The notes: generated by a model from the letters alone, not told the origin. A stretch of 64,000 nucleotides of DNA from Pseudonocardia hierapolitana (GCF_007994075.1 NZ_VIWU01000001.1:8680001-8744000), one strand, 5' to 3'; positions 18,076-26,723 are shown, counted from the stretch's first letter. Translations and numbers: made by a program.

Positions 18076-19011
18076 TCAGTCGAGCTGCGGCGCGACCTGC
18101 GAGGCGATGAGCTCCACCTGGTCGAGGTCGGCGAGGTCGAGCAGCTGCAGGTAGATGCGGGTGATGCCCGTCTTCTCCCGCCACTCCCCCAGCCGGTCGA
18201 CCACCTCGGACGTGGTGCCTGCGAGCCCGTTGGCGCGCAGGTCGTCCACCTCGCGCCCGATCGTCAGCGCCCGGCGCGCCACCTCGGCGTCGTCGCGGCC
18301 CACGGCGATCACCTGTGCGACCGAGCGCACGATCTCGGACGGGTCGCGCCCGATCGCCTGGCAGGCCGCGTCGACCCGCCCGAACTGCGCCGTCACGACG
18401 TCCATCGGCGAGAACCCGACGTTGAACTCGCTGGCGAACCGGGCCGCGAGCGCGGGCGTGCGCTTCGGGCCGTGCCCGCCGACGATCACCGGCGGGTGCG
18501 GCTGCTGCACGGGCTTGGGCAGCGCGGGCGAGTCGGTGAGGGTGTAGTGCCCGCCGGAGAACGAGTACAGGTCGCCGGGCAAGGTGCCCCACAGCCCCGT
18601 GATGATCTCGAGCTGTTCGGCGAGCCGGTCGAACCGCTCGCGCAGGCCCGGGAACGGGATGCCGTACGCGGCGTGCTCGGCCTCGAACCAGCCGGCACCC
18701 AACCCCAGCTCCACGCGGCCGCCCGACATCTGGTCGGCCTGCGCCACGGCCACGGCGAGCGGCCCGGGCAGCCGGAAGGTGGCCGAGTTCACGAGCGTGC
18801 CGAGCCGGATCCGCGACGTCTCGCGCGCCAGCCCGGCGATCGTGAGCCAGGCGTCCGTCGGGCCCGGTTCCCCGGAGACGTCGCCCATCTTCAGGAAGTG
18901 GTCGGAGCGGAAGAACGCGTCGTAGCCCGCAGCCTCGGCGGTGGTGGCGACGCGCAGCAGGTCGTCGTAGCTGGCCCCCTGCTGGGGCTCGGTGAAGATC
19001 CGCAGGTCCAC
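18076..19011 (-). CDS. LLM-class F420-dependent oxidoreductase
   Basis: Luciferase-like TIM-barrel oxidoreductase of 311 residues, likely using coenzyme F420 as is common in actinobacteria. It shows MDLRIFTEPQQGASYDDLL at the N-terminus, AFFRSDHFLKMGDVSG, VELGLGAGWFEAEHAAYGIP and PVIVGGHGPKRTPALAARFA, which match the TIGR03560-like sub-group. The substrate is unknown. The gene converges with the ArsR gene (21-base gap) and diverges from lipA, where an 80-base gap should hold both promoters. Confidence 0.88.
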   Translation of the reverse strand: MDLRIFTEPQQGASYDDLLRVATTAEAAGYDAFFRSDHFLKMGDVSGEPGPTDAWLTIAGLARETSRIRLGTLVNSATFRLPGPLAVAVAQADQMSGGRVELGLGAGWFEAEHAAYGIPFPGLRERFDRLAEQLEIITGLWGTLPGDLYSFSGGHYTLTDSPALPKPVQQPHPPVIVGGHGPKRTPALAARFASEFNVGFSPMDVVTAQFGRVDAACQAIGRDPSEIVRSVAQVIAVGRDDAEVARRALTIGREVDDLRANGLAGTTSEVVDRLGEWREKTGITRIYLQLLDLADLDQVELIASQVAPQLD

Positions 19012-19090
19012 CCTGCGAACCTAGACCCGCCCGGTTTGCTGCCTGCGTGCAACCTCCGGTCGGCGCGAGGCCGGGGCGTAGCCTGGGGCC

Positions 19091-20092
19091 GTGACGATCG
19101 CACCCGAGGGTCGCAAGCTCCTGCGCCTGGAGGTCCGCAACAGCGAGACCCCGATCGAGCGCAAGCCGCCGTGGATCCGGACGAAGGCCCGCACCGGCCC
19201 GCACTACACCGAGCTCAAGTCGCTCGTGCGCTCCGGCGGGCTGCACACGGTGTGCGAGGAGGCCGGCTGTCCCAACATCTACGAGTGCTGGGAGGACCGG
19301 GAGGCCACGTTCCTCATCGGCGGCGAGCAGTGCACCCGCCGTTGCGACTTCTGCCAGATCGACACCGGCAAGCCCGCCGACCTCGACCGCGACGAGCCGC
19401 GGCGCGTCGCCGAGTCCGTGCGCACCATGGGACTGCGCTACTCCACGGTCACCGGCGTCGCCCGTGACGACTTGGAGGACGGCGGTGCGTGGCTCTACGC
19501 CGAGACCGTGCGCCAGATCCACAAGCTCAACCCGGGCACCGGCGTCGAGCTGTTGATCCCCGACTTCAACTCGCGCGACGACCAGCTCGCCGAGGTGTTC
19601 GGCTCCCGCCCCGAGGTGCTCGCGCACAACCTGGAGACGGTGCCGCGGATCTTCAAGCGGATCCGGCCCGCGTTCCGCTACGAGCGCTCCCTCGAGGTCA
19701 TCACGAAGGCCCGGTCGGCGGGGCTGGTCACCAAGTCGAACCTGATCCTGGGCATGGGCGAGACGCCGGACGAGGTCACCGCCGCGCTGCACGACCTGCA
19801 CGAGGCCGGCTGCGAGATCATCACGATCACGCAGTACCTGCGCCCGTCGGTGCGCCACCACCCGGTGGAGCGGTGGGTCAAGCCCGAGGAGTTCGTCGAG
19901 CACTCGAAGGTGGCCGAGGAGATCGGCTTCGCCGGCGTGATGGCCGGGCCGCTGGTGCGCTCGTCCTACCGGGCCGGGCGGCTCTACGCCCAGACCGTGG
20001 CGCACCGCGGCGAGGAGCTCTCCCCCGAACTGGCCCACCTGGCGGCCGAGGGCCCCGCGGCCCAGGAGGCGAGCTCACTGCTGGCGCGCTGA
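19091..20092 (+). CDS. lipA: Lipoyl synthase
   Basis: Radical SAM enzyme that inserts two sulfurs into octanoyl groups on lipoyl domains. The 333-residue protein carries the auxiliary cluster cysteines in [20 protein letters not shown] and the radical SAM motif [10 protein letters not shown] (CxxxCxxC), followed by the conserved [19 protein letters not shown] block. It works after LipB, encoded 1.8 kb upstream, on the E2 and glycine cleavage H proteins. GTG 19091 starts at the usual position ([14 protein letters not shown]). DUF4191 follows 29 bases later in the same direction, as in other actinobacteria. Confidence 0.96.
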   Translation: MTIAPEGRKLLRLEVRNSETPIERKPPWIRTKARTGPHYTELKSLVRSGGLHTVCEEAGCPNIYECWEDREATFLIGGEQCTRRCDFCQIDTGKPADLDRDEPRRVAESVRTMGLRYSTVTGVARDDLEDGGAWLYAETVRQIHKLNPGTGVELLIPDFNSRDDQLAEVFGSRPEVLAHNLETVPRIFKRIRPAFRYERSLEVITKARSAGLVTKSNLILGMGETPDEVTAALHDLHEAGCEIITITQYLRPSVRHHPVERWVKPEEFVEHSKVAEEIGFAGVMAGPLVRSSYRAGRLYAQTVAHRGEELSPELAHLAAEGPAAQEASSLLAR

Positions 20093-20121
20093 CGCCCGGC
20101 GCCACCCCGTATCCTCGTCAC

Positions 20122-20853
20122 ATGGCCGGTGGGAAGCCCGACAAGGAAGCGAAGCAGGCTGCCAAGCGCGCGCGGCGTGCGGCGTCCAGGGCGCGCTACA
20201 AGCAGATCTGGCAGGCGTTCCAGATGCAGCGCCGCGAGGACAAGGCGTTGCTGCCCCTCATGGTGGGCGCGCTGCTGCTCTCGGTGGCGGTCTTCTTCGT
20301 GATCGGGCTGTTCTTCGACCTGCACTGGATCCTGCTGCCGCTCGGCATCGCGGTCGGCGTGCTGGCGGCCGTCAGCCTCTTCGGGCGGCGGGTCCAGCGC
20401 AACGTCTACAGCAAGGCCGACGGGCAGCCGGGCGCCGCGGGCTGGGCCCTGGACAACCTGCGCGGACAGTGGCGGGTCACCCCCGGCGTCGCCGGCACCA
20501 CCCACCTCGACGCCGTCCACCGGGTCATCGGCCGGCCCGGGATCATCCTCGTCGCCGAGGGCGCCCCGCACCGGGTGAAGAGCCTGCTCGCGCAGGAGAA
20601 GAAGCGCACTGCCCGCATCGCGGGCACCATGCCGATCTACGACGTGATCGTCGGCAACGACGAGGGCCAGGTGCCGCTCGCCAAGCTGCAGCGCCACCTC
20701 ATGAAGCTGCCGCGCAACATCAGCCGCCAGGAGATGGAGTCGATGGAGGCGCGCCTGGCCGCCCTCGGCTCGCGCGCGGCGGCCATGCCGAAGGGCCCCC
20801 TGCCCGCCGGCGCGAAGATGCGCAGCGTGCAGCGCACCGTCCGCCGCCGCTGA
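20122..20853 (+). CDS. DUF4191 membrane protein
   Basis: A 243-residue protein with a strongly basic N-terminus (KQAAKRARRAASRARYKQIW), two hydrophobic helices (ALLPLMVGALLLSVAVFFVI and WILLPLGIAVGVLAAVSLFG) and a long soluble C-terminal domain containing AEGAPHRVKSLLAQEKKRTA. This is the DUF4191 family found downstream of lipA in many actinobacteria (Rv2219 in M. tuberculosis). The function is unknown; constant linkage suggests a link to the lipoate or envelope context, but this is inference. ATG 20122 is the clear start; the upstream open frame is a shadow of lipA. Confidence 0.9.
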   Translation: MAGGKPDKEAKQAAKRARRAASRARYKQIWQAFQMQRREDKALLPLMVGALLLSVAVFFVIGLFFDLHWILLPLGIAVGVLAAVSLFGRRVQRNVYSKADGQPGAAGWALDNLRGQWRVTPGVAGTTHLDAVHRVIGRPGIILVAEGAPHRVKSLLAQEKKRTARIAGTMPIYDVIVGNDEGQVPLAKLQRHLMKLPRNISRQEMESMEARLAALGSRAAAMPKGPLPAGAKMRSVQRTVRRR

Positions 20854-20857
20854 GAGG

Positions 20858-21316
20858 TCACCGGCTGCGGACGACCACCGTGCGCGTTGCGCGGTCGTGC
20901 CAGCCGCGGCCGTCCTCGTCGCGGGCCAGCGCCGGCAGCACGAGCGCGATCATGGCCGTGCGCAGGAGTGCTCGCGGCACGCCGACGACCGCGGCCGAGT
21001 CCAGCGAGGCCACCCGGATGCCGAGCGCGGTCATCCCCGCGCTCGCGCCGAACACGGCCACCGGCACCGCGGTGAGCACGTACCAGATCCCGAGCACCGA
21101 CCACCCGAGGTTCGGGTCGCCGAACGCGCCGGGCCCGGCGAGCAGGGCCGCGATCCCGTACGCCAGGAGCCAGTCGATCGCGAGCGCGGCGAACCGGCGT
21201 CCCAGCCCCGCCACCGAGCTCGCGCCCTCGGCGGGCAGGCCCAGCCGCTCCCCCGGGTACGGGCCGCCCGCCTCCGCAGGAGCGCCGGGCAGCCAGGACT
21301 CGATCCAGCGCGCCAT
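20858..21316 (-). CDS. RDD-family membrane protein
   Basis: A 152-residue membrane protein. The RDD signature region is GLGRRFAALAIDWLLAYGIA, followed by further hydrophobic helices (SVLGIWYVLTAVPVAVFGAS, GVPRALLRTAMIALVLPALA) and the polar end RGWHDRATRTVVV, typical of RDD proteins. ATG 21316 (MARWIESWLPG) is chosen over an upstream ATG at 21367 because homologues start here. It is convergent with DUF4191 and diverges from glnA, matching the conserved order lipA-DUF4191-RDD-glnA. The molecular function is unknown. Confidence 0.88.
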   Translation of the reverse strand: MARWIESWLPGAPAEAGGPYPGERLGLPAEGASSVAGLGRRFAALAIDWLLAYGIAALLAGPGAFGDPNLGWSVLGIWYVLTAVPVAVFGASAGMTALGIRVASLDSAAVVGVPRALLRTAMIALVLPALARDEDGRGWHDRATRTVVVRSR

Positions 21317-21425
21317 GCGGTCCAGCCTATGCGCAGCCGGGGAGGCGGCGGCCCGCGGAGCCGGCACCGCCGCTGCCGGACGGGTGAGGATTCTGTGACG
21401 AGGACCGGCCCGCCGGTCGAGTCCG

Positions 21426-21463
21426 TTAACGTCTGCGAAACGAACGAGTGACCACCGGGCAAC
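21426..21463 (+). promoter_or_regulatory. GlnR-type nitrogen box upstream of glnA
   Basis: Four pentamers in exact register: TTAAC (21426), GAAAC (21437), GTGAC (21448), GCAAC (21459), each separated by 6 bases. This fits the actinobacterial GlnR consensus gTnAC-n6-GaAAC repeated twice, with one mismatch in the first and one in the last element. It lies 73 bases before the glnA start, where GlnR is expected to act under nitrogen limitation. Confidence 0.8.
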
Positions 21464-21535
21464 ACGGCACCCATAGCGTCGCCGCCGACGAAGGCAGTTC
21501 TACCCGACCAGCGTGTCGCATGAAGGAGTCAGTGG

Positions 21536-22957
21536 GTGTTCAGCAACTCCGAAGAGGTCCTGAAGTACATCTCGGACGAGGGTGTCGAGTACGTCGACAT
21601 CAGGTTCTGCGACCTCCCCGGAGTGATGCAGCACCTCACCGTCCCCGCGTCCACGGCCGGTGACCTGCTCGAGAACGGCGCGGCCTTCGACGGCTCGTCC
21701 GTCCGCGGCTTCCAGGCGATCAACGAGTCCGACATGGCGCTCTTCGCCGACGCCGCCACGGCCCGGCTCGACCCGTTCCGCAAGCACAAGACGCTGAACA
21801 TCAACTTCTTCGTGCACGACCCGATCACGGGCGAGCCCTACAGCCGCGACCCGCGCAACGTGGCCCGCAAGGCCGAGGAGTACCTGCGCGCCTCCGGCGT
21901 GGCGGACACCGCGTTCATGGCGCCCGAGGCCGAGTTCTACATCTTCGACTCGATCCGCTTCGGCTCCAACCCGCAGGAGTCCTTCCACCACATCGACTCC
22001 GTCGAGGGCTGGTGGAACACCGGGCGCGAGGAGCAGGGCGGCAACCTCGGCTACAAGATCAACTACAAGGCCGGCTACTTCCCGGTGCCGCCGGTCGACC
22101 ACTACGCCGACCTGCGCGCCGACATCGTCAGCAACATGATCGCCAGCGGCTTCACCGTGGAGCGCGAGCACCACGAGGTGGGCACCGCCGGGCAGGCCGA
22201 GATCAACTACAAGTTCAACACCCTGCTCCACGCCGCCGACGACATCATGCTGTTCAAGTACCTCGTCAAGAACACGGCGTGGGCGAACGGCAAGACGGCC
22301 ACCTTCATGCCGAAGCCGCTGTTCGGCGACAACGGCTCGGGCATGCACGTCCACCAGTCGCTCTGGAAGGACGGCCAGCCGCTCTTCCACGACGAGTCCG
22401 GCTACGGCGGCCTGTCCGACATCGCGCGCTACTACGTCGGGGGCCTGCTGCACCACGCGCCGAGCCTGCTGGCCTTCACCAACCCGACGGTGAACTCCTA
22501 CCACCGCCTGGTGCCGGGCTTCGAGGCCCCGGTGAACCTGGTCTACTCGGCCCGCAACCGCTCGGCCTGCATCCGCATCCCGCTCTCGGGCAGCAGCCCC
22601 AAGGCCAAGCGCATCGAGTTCCGCTGCCCCGACTCGTCCGGCAACCCGTACCTCGCGTTCTCCGCGATGGTCATGGCCGGCCTCGACGGCATCAAGAACA
22701 AGATCGAGCCGCCGGCCCCGATCGACAAGGACCTCTACGAGCTCCCGCCGGAGGAGGCCAAGGACATCCCGCAGGTGCCCGGCAGCCTCGGCGCCGTCAT
22801 CGACCGGCTCGAGGAGGACCACGACTACCTGCTCGAGGGAGGCGTGTTCACCCCCGACCTGATCGAGACCTGGATCTCGTACAAGCGGGAGAACGAGATC
22901 GACCCGCTGCGGCTGCGCCCGCACCCGTACGAGTTCGCCCTGTACTACGACGTCTGA
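21536..22957 (+). CDS. glnA: Glutamine synthetase type I
   Basis: Makes glutamine from glutamate, ammonia and ATP; this is the main ammonium-assimilating enzyme. The 473-residue length is typical of type I-beta. Visible blocks are [53 protein letters not shown], the ATP-site [18 protein letters not shown], and [10 protein letters not shown] with the tyrosine used for adenylylation control. GTG 21536 follows AAGGAG by about 7 bases. A GlnR-type box upstream indicates nitrogen regulation, and a strong inverted repeat follows the gene. Confidence 0.97.
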   Translation: MFSNSEEVLKYISDEGVEYVDIRFCDLPGVMQHLTVPASTAGDLLENGAAFDGSSVRGFQAINESDMALFADAATARLDPFRKHKTLNINFFVHDPITGEPYSRDPRNVARKAEEYLRASGVADTAFMAPEAEFYIFDSIRFGSNPQESFHHIDSVEGWWNTGREEQGGNLGYKINYKAGYFPVPPVDHYADLRADIVSNMIASGFTVEREHHEVGTAGQAEINYKFNTLLHAADDIMLFKYLVKNTAWANGKTATFMPKPLFGDNGSGMHVHQSLWKDGQPLFHDESGYGGLSDIARYYVGGLLHHAPSLLAFTNPTVNSYHRLVPGFEAPVNLVYSARNRSACIRIPLSGSSPKAKRIEFRCPDSSGNPYLAFSAMVMAGLDGIKNKIEPPAPIDKDLYELPPEEAKDIPQVPGSLGAVIDRLEEDHDYLLEGGVFTPDLIETWISYKRENEIDPLRLRPHPYEFALYYDV

Positions 22958-23025
22958 TCGGTAGTCCTGCCTGACCTGCAGCGACGGGTCCAGGCAGCGT
23001 GATCAGGCCGTCAGCAGGCCGTCAG

Positions 23026-23080
23026 ACGACGAAGGCCCGGTGTTCCCGTCCTCGGACGGGGGCGGCCGGGCCTTCGTCGT
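23026..23080 (+). terminator. Strong stem-loop after glnA
   Basis: The arms ACGACGAAGGCCCGG (23026-23040) and CCGGGCCTTCGTCGT (23066-23080) are perfect 15-base complements with a 25-base loop. It lies 69 bases downstream of the glnA stop. There is no extended T-run; this GGCC-centred stem ending TTCGTCGT is a common actinobacterial terminator shape. Confidence 0.8.
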
Positions 23081-23182
23081 GCGGATCGCTCGGGACTGCT
23101 GCTTTCGCTGGGGAGGCCCGGTCACTACGCTTCTCTCCCTCCCGAGTTCAGGAAACGCCCAGCGAGCCGAAGGGGGCGGAGA

Positions 23183-23443
23183 ATGACGGCACCGGTGGAG
23201 TGCGTGATCCTCGACATCCCGGACGGGCTGCGTCTCGACCTGTTGGGTCTCGTCGTCGAAGTGGGTCGGGTCCGGATCGTGGCCGACCGGGCCGGTCTGC
23301 TCGGCGGCCTGCTCGCCTCGTTGACGTGCGGCGGTGCGGCGGCGGCGGACAGGCTCGAGGCGATGGCGCAGATGATCCGGACTCAGGAGGGAGCGGCGCG
23401 CGAAGGCGGTCAGCCGGAGCCGGAACCGGCCAGCGCTTCGTGA
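23183..23443 (+). CDS. Small hypothetical protein with an LDLLGL...LLGxLL motif
   Basis: An 86-residue protein, mostly non-polar. The segment LDLLGLVVEVGRVRIVADRAG followed by LLGGLLASLTCGG resembles a short module seen in many actinobacterial proteins (pattern LDLLGL.V....L...A..G.LLG.LLC.L), often in secreted or surface proteins, but here without a signal peptide. The C-terminus is Glu/Pro-rich. No function is assigned. ATG 23183 is preceded by GGCGGAG. It lies alone between two terminator-like stems, so it is probably its own transcription unit. Confidence 0.6.
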   Translation: MTAPVECVILDIPDGLRLDLLGLVVEVGRVRIVADRAGLLGGLLASLTCGGAAAADRLEAMAQMIRTQEGAAREGGQPEPEPASAS

Positions 23444-23459
23444 CCGCCCGACGGAGGCC

Positions 23460-23489
23460 CCGGCCCCGTCCTCGCACGGGGAGGCCGGT
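23460..23489. terminator. Terminator-like stem between convergent genes
   Basis: CGGCCCCGT and ACGGGGAGGCCG around 23461-23487 can pair (CCCCGT with ACGGGG plus flanking CGG with CCG). It lies between the 3' ends of the genes ending at 23443 and 23511, and the flanking GTCTTCGTCGT resembles the tail of the glnA terminator. It could serve both strands. Confidence 0.5.
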
Positions 23490-23510
23490 CTTCGTCGTGC
23501 CGGAGGGTCG

Positions 23511-23903
23511 TCAGGCTGCGGTGGTGACCTTCCACAGGTAGCCGTCCGGGTCGCTGAAGTAGCCGTAGTACCCCCACTGCACGGCGGCCGCCTCCTTCAC
23601 CGCGGTGCCCCCGGCCGCCACCGCCTTGCGCATGACCTCGTCCACCTCGTCCCTCGTGTCGGTGAAGAAGTGGAACGAGACGCCGCGGAACCCGGACCCC
23701 TCCGGCGAGACGCCCGCATCCTGCGCCGCTGCGTCCCATTCGTAGAGCGCCAGCTTCGACGACCCGTCGCCGAGGCTGCACCTGACGAACCCCGGGAAGT
23801 CCTGGTCGATCTCGCAACCCAGGCCGTCTGCGTAGAACCTCTTGGCGCGGTCCACGTCCTCGACGCCGAGCATGATGGCGCTCACCTGCACTGACACGGT
23901 CAT
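23511..23903 (-). CDS. VOC-family (glyoxalase/bleomycin resistance-like) protein
   Basis: A 130-residue single-domain vicinal-oxygen-chelate protein made of two beta-alpha-beta-beta-beta units: VQVSAIMLGVEDVDRAKRFY starts the first and FHFFTDTRDEVDEVMRKAV the second, ending GYYGYFSDPDGYLWKV with the usual DPDGY/W metal-site region. The substrate is not predictable. ATG 23903 is used since the longer frame upstream adds a low-complexity leader with no homology pattern. It converges with the small gene before it and follows the 129-residue hypothetical gene on the same strand. Confidence 0.88.
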   Translation of the reverse strand: MTVSVQVSAIMLGVEDVDRAKRFYADGLGCEIDQDFPGFVRCSLGDGSSKLALYEWDAAAQDAGVSPEGSGFRGVSFHFFTDTRDEVDEVMRKAVAAGGTAVKEAAAVQWGYYGYFSDPDGYLWKVTTAA

Positions 23904-24019
23904 CTCCCGTGTGGATGCGGTCGGATGTGCGAGAACCTCGCATCCCGGCACGCTAGGGCGGCCGCCGGCGTCGGCGCTTCTCGATTCCTGATCGGTCCCC
24001 CGACCGGGTTTCGCCGGGC

Positions 24020-24409
24020 TCATCCCGGTGGGCGCAGCCACCGTGCCGCGGCGTCGAAGGTGCCCTCCGGCGTGCTGTTGAAGGCGATCGCGGCATCGGG
24101 TGCGTGCCGGCGCACGAGGTTGATGATGCGTTCGAACAGGTCGAGCCGGTCATCGGCCCTGCGCACGCCACCGCCGACGACCACCACCTCCCACGGCCGT
24201 CGGTCGAGCGCCTCGGTGACGACCGCCTCGATGTCGTCGCTGCCGTCGAGCCCGAACAGGCAGCTCTCGACGCCGACCCCGGCCTCGGCGAAACGGGCCA
24301 TCCCGGCGGCGATCCCCTCGGCAACGGGTGTGGGGTCCCACGGCCCGGGCACCCGGTACGGGTCGAGCCCGATCACCAGGACCCGCGGTTCGGGAACGAC
24401 GCTGTCCAC
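24020..24409 (-). CDS. Conserved hypothetical protein, nucleotide-fold-like
   Basis: A 129-residue protein. It alternates beta and alpha segments: RVLVIGLDPYRVPGPWDPTP at the start, EAGVGVESCLFGLDGSDDIE, WEVVVVGGGVRRADDRLDLF and AFNSTPEGTFDAAARWL at the end. The look is of a small Rossmann-like or response-regulator-like fold, but no catalytic motif is identified and the function is unknown. GTG 24409 (MDSVVPEPRVLVIG) is the most sensible start. It diverges from the epoxide hydrolase gene with only 36 bases between starts, so the two promoters overlap. Confidence 0.65.
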   Translation of the reverse strand: MDSVVPEPRVLVIGLDPYRVPGPWDPTPVAEGIAAGMARFAEAGVGVESCLFGLDGSDDIEAVVTEALDRRPWEVVVVGGGVRRADDRLDLFERIINLVRRHAPDAAIAFNSTPEGTFDAAARWLRPPG

Positions 24410-24445
24410 CTGCCCGACGCTAGCGGCACCCGTACGTTCACGTAC

Positions 24446-25417
24446 ATGGACGCCACCGCGATCGGACACCGGTTCGTCGACGTGAACGGGCTGCGGATGC
24501 ACCTGGCCGAGGCCGGGCCGGAGGACGGGCCCGTCGTCCTGCTGCTGCACGGGTTCCCGGAGTGCTGGTACTCCTGGCGCCACCAGCTGACGGCACTCGC
24601 GGCGGCCGGGTTCCGCGCCGTCGCCCCCGACCAGCGCGGCTACGCGCGCACCGACGCGCCCGCGGCGATCGAGGACTACACGATCCTCCACCTGGTGGGC
24701 GACGCGGTCGGCGTGCTGGACGTCCTCGGCGCGGAGCGGGCCGTCGTCGTCGGGCACGACTGGGGCGGCCCGGTCGCCTGGCACACCGCGTTGCTGCGCC
24801 CCGACCGCGTGCACGGCGTCGTCGGGTTGTCGGTGCCGTTCCGTCCGCGCGGCTCGGCCCGCCCCACCGAGGCCTTCGCCCGCCGCTTCGGGCCCGGGTA
24901 CTACATGCTCCACTTCCAGACCCCCGGCGTGGCGGACGCCGAGCTGGCGGCCGATCCGCGCGCGACGTTCCGCAGGCTGCTCTCGGTCACGTCGGGCGGA
25001 ACGCCGCCGCCGCGGCCGGTCGTCGAGCCGGGCGGAGGGTTCCTGGGCTTCCTGCCCGAGCCGGACGACCTCCCGGCGTGGCTCACCGAGCAGGACCTCG
25101 ACACCTACGTCGCCGAGTACCGCGGCCGCGGCTTCACCGGCGGGCTCAACTGGTACCGCAACATCGATCGCAACTGGGAGCTCACCGCGGCCTGGCACGA
25201 GACGCCGGTCACCAGGCCCGCCCTGTTCCTGGCCGGTGAGCAGGACCTCGTGATCGCCGGTGTGCCACCCGACGCCCTCGTCGACTCGCTGCGACACACG
25301 CTCCCCGACCTGCGCGGTGTCACCCTCCTGCCCGACTGCGGGCACTGGACCCAGCAGGAACGGCCGGAGGAGGTCAGCGCCGCGATCGTCGGGTTCGCCG
25401 GCAGCGTCACCACCTGA
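24446..25417 (+). CDS. Epoxide hydrolase (alpha/beta hydrolase fold)
   Basis: A 323-residue hydrolase of the soluble epoxide hydrolase type. The oxyanion motif is LLHGFPECWYSW (HGFPE), the nucleophile elbow VVVGHDWGGPVAW carries aspartate as expected for epoxide hydrolases, and DCGHWTQQE near the C-terminus holds the catalytic histidine; lid tyrosines occur in YRGRGFTGGLNWYRN. It probably detoxifies or degrades small epoxides in the cytosol. ATG 24446 starts the standard leader ATAIGHRFVDVNGLRMHLAE. Confidence 0.92.
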   Translation: MDATAIGHRFVDVNGLRMHLAEAGPEDGPVVLLLHGFPECWYSWRHQLTALAAAGFRAVAPDQRGYARTDAPAAIEDYTILHLVGDAVGVLDVLGAERAVVVGHDWGGPVAWHTALLRPDRVHGVVGLSVPFRPRGSARPTEAFARRFGPGYYMLHFQTPGVADAELAADPRATFRRLLSVTSGGTPPPRPVVEPGGGFLGFLPEPDDLPAWLTEQDLDTYVAEYRGRGFTGGLNWYRNIDRNWELTAAWHETPVTRPALFLAGEQDLVIAGVPPDALVDSLRHTLPDLRGVTLLPDCGHWTQQERPEEVSAAIVGFAGSVTT

Positions 25418-25428
25418 CCGGCACGTCG

Positions 25429-25920
25429 TCACAGACCGGCGTTCAGGGCCCGCAGCAGCCGGGCGAGCTCGTCGCGCTCGTCGGGGGCGAGGTGCGCGAC
25501 GAGCCGTTCCTCGGCCGTGAGGAACTCCGCGATGTCCCGATCGATCCGTTCGCGGCCCGCGGGCGTCAGCTCGACCGACGCGGTGTGCCCTCCCGCCGTG
25601 CGCCGCGTCTCCACGAAGCCGGCGGCCTCGGCGCGCGCCACCCGCTGGCTGATCGCGCCGCCCGTCACGAGGCACGCCTGCGCGAGCGCGGCGGGGGTCA
25701 TGCGGAACGGCGCCCCCGACCGCCGCAGCGTGGCGAGCAGGTCGAACGTGGCGCTGTCGATGCCCAGCGCTGCGAGGGTGCGCCTGCGGTGGTCGGCGAA
25801 CGCCTTCGCGATGCGCAGGACGCGCGCCACGACGCCGATCGCCGTGACGGGCACGTCCGGGCGTTCGCGCGCCCACTGGTCGGCGATGTCGTCCACCGCG
25901 TCGCGGTCGTCGTGGCCCAC
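25429..25920 (-). CDS. MarR-family transcriptional regulator
   Basis: A 163-residue regulator. The winged helix runs from about residue 45: LGIDSATFDLLATLRRSG, FRMTPAALAQACLVTGGAIS (recognition helix), QRVARAEAAGFVETRR, and the wing RTAGGHTASVELTPAGRE. It diverges from an SDR gene. The gap of 71 bases contains two matching 14-base inverted repeats (CTTTAG-N2-CTAAAG), one near each start, so the regulator very probably controls itself and the SDR. The inducer is unknown. Confidence 0.93.
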   Translation of the reverse strand: MGHDDRDAVDDIADQWARERPDVPVTAIGVVARVLRIAKAFADHRRRTLAALGIDSATFDLLATLRRSGAPFRMTPAALAQACLVTGGAISQRVARAEAAGFVETRRTAGGHTASVELTPAGRERIDRDIAEFLTAEERLVAHLAPDERDELARLLRALNAGL

Positions 25921-25928
25921 CCCTCAGA

Positions 25929-25942
25929 CTTTAGCTCTAAAG
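25929..25942. promoter_or_regulatory. MarR operator candidate 1
   Basis: CTTTAGCTCTAAAG is an inverted repeat of CTTTAG with a 2-base centre, 9 bases upstream of the marR start. A second copy lies exactly 40 bases to the right, about four helical turns away, on the same face of the DNA. Confidence 0.85.
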
Positions 25943-25968
25943 ATTTGCTACCGTCGCCACAACACGGT

Positions 25969-25982
25969 CTTTAGACCTAAAG
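25969..25982. promoter_or_regulatory. MarR operator candidate 2
   Basis: CTTTAGACCTAAAG is the second copy of the inverted repeat and ends next to the AGGAGG ribosome site of the SDR gene. Binding here would block both transcription and possibly access to the start region of the SDR message. Confidence 0.85.
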
Positions 25983-25991
25983 AGGAGGATC

Positions 25992-26717
25992 ATGACCAGG
26001 ACCGCAGTGGTCACCGGAGGCGCGACGGGCATCGGACGGGCGGTGGCCGAGCACCTCGTCCGGGAAGGCACCGAGGTCGCGATCATCGGACGAAGGCGAG
26101 ACGTCCTCGCGGTGGCCGCGGCCGAGATCGGCGCGAAGGCGGTGGCCTTCGACGCCGCCGACCCGGCCGCCGTCACCGCCGCCCTGCCGCAGCTGCCCGG
26201 TTCGATCGACGTGCTGGTGAACGCCGCCGGCGCCAACACCGATCTGGCGGCAGAGCGGTCGGCCGACGAGCTCGCCGCCACCCGCGCCTCGTGGCTGGCC
26301 AACTTCGAGGCGAACGTGCTCACGGCGGTGCTCGTCACCACCGCCCTGCTCCCCCGGATCGCCGACGGCGGCCGGATCGTCAACCTCGGTTCGGTCACCG
26401 CCCGCTCGGGCGGCGGCAGCTACGGCGCGGTCAAGGCCGCGCTCGAACCGTGGACCAGCGAGCTGGCCTTCCAGCTCGGCGAGCGCGGGATCACGGCGAA
26501 CGTGGTGTCACCCGGACCGACGGAAGGCACGGGGTTCTTCGGCGGGGCGGACTTCCCGCCGCAGCGCCGCGCCTTCGCGGAGAGCCGCAGCGCCGACGGC
26601 AGGCTCGGGCGGGCCGACGAGGTCGCCGCGCTCATCGCGTTCGTGGCCTCGCCACAGGCATCGCACCTCACCGGCCAGGTGCTCCACGTGAGCGGCGGGA
26701 TGCACCTCGGCCGGTGA
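25992..26717 (+). CDS. Short-chain dehydrogenase/reductase
   Basis: A 241-residue classical SDR. The cofactor motif TGGATGIGRAVAEHL, the NAG-type strand VLVNAAGANTD, the catalytic serine region IVNLGSVTARSGGGSYGAVK with YxxxK, and the C-terminal HLTGQVLHVSGGMHLGR are all present. The arginine-rich GRRRD after strand 2 favours NADP(H). The substrate is unknown. ATG 25992 follows AGGAGG at ideal spacing. Expression is likely controlled by the divergent MarR protein through paired operators. Confidence 0.93.
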   Translation: MTRTAVVTGGATGIGRAVAEHLVREGTEVAIIGRRRDVLAVAAAEIGAKAVAFDAADPAAVTAALPQLPGSIDVLVNAAGANTDLAAERSADELAATRASWLANFEANVLTAVLVTTALLPRIADGGRIVNLGSVTARSGGGSYGAVKAALEPWTSELAFQLGERGITANVVSPGPTEGTGFFGGADFPPQRRAFAESRSADGRLGRADEVAALIAFVASPQASHLTGQVLHVSGGMHLGR

Positions 26718-26723
26718 CCGCCG

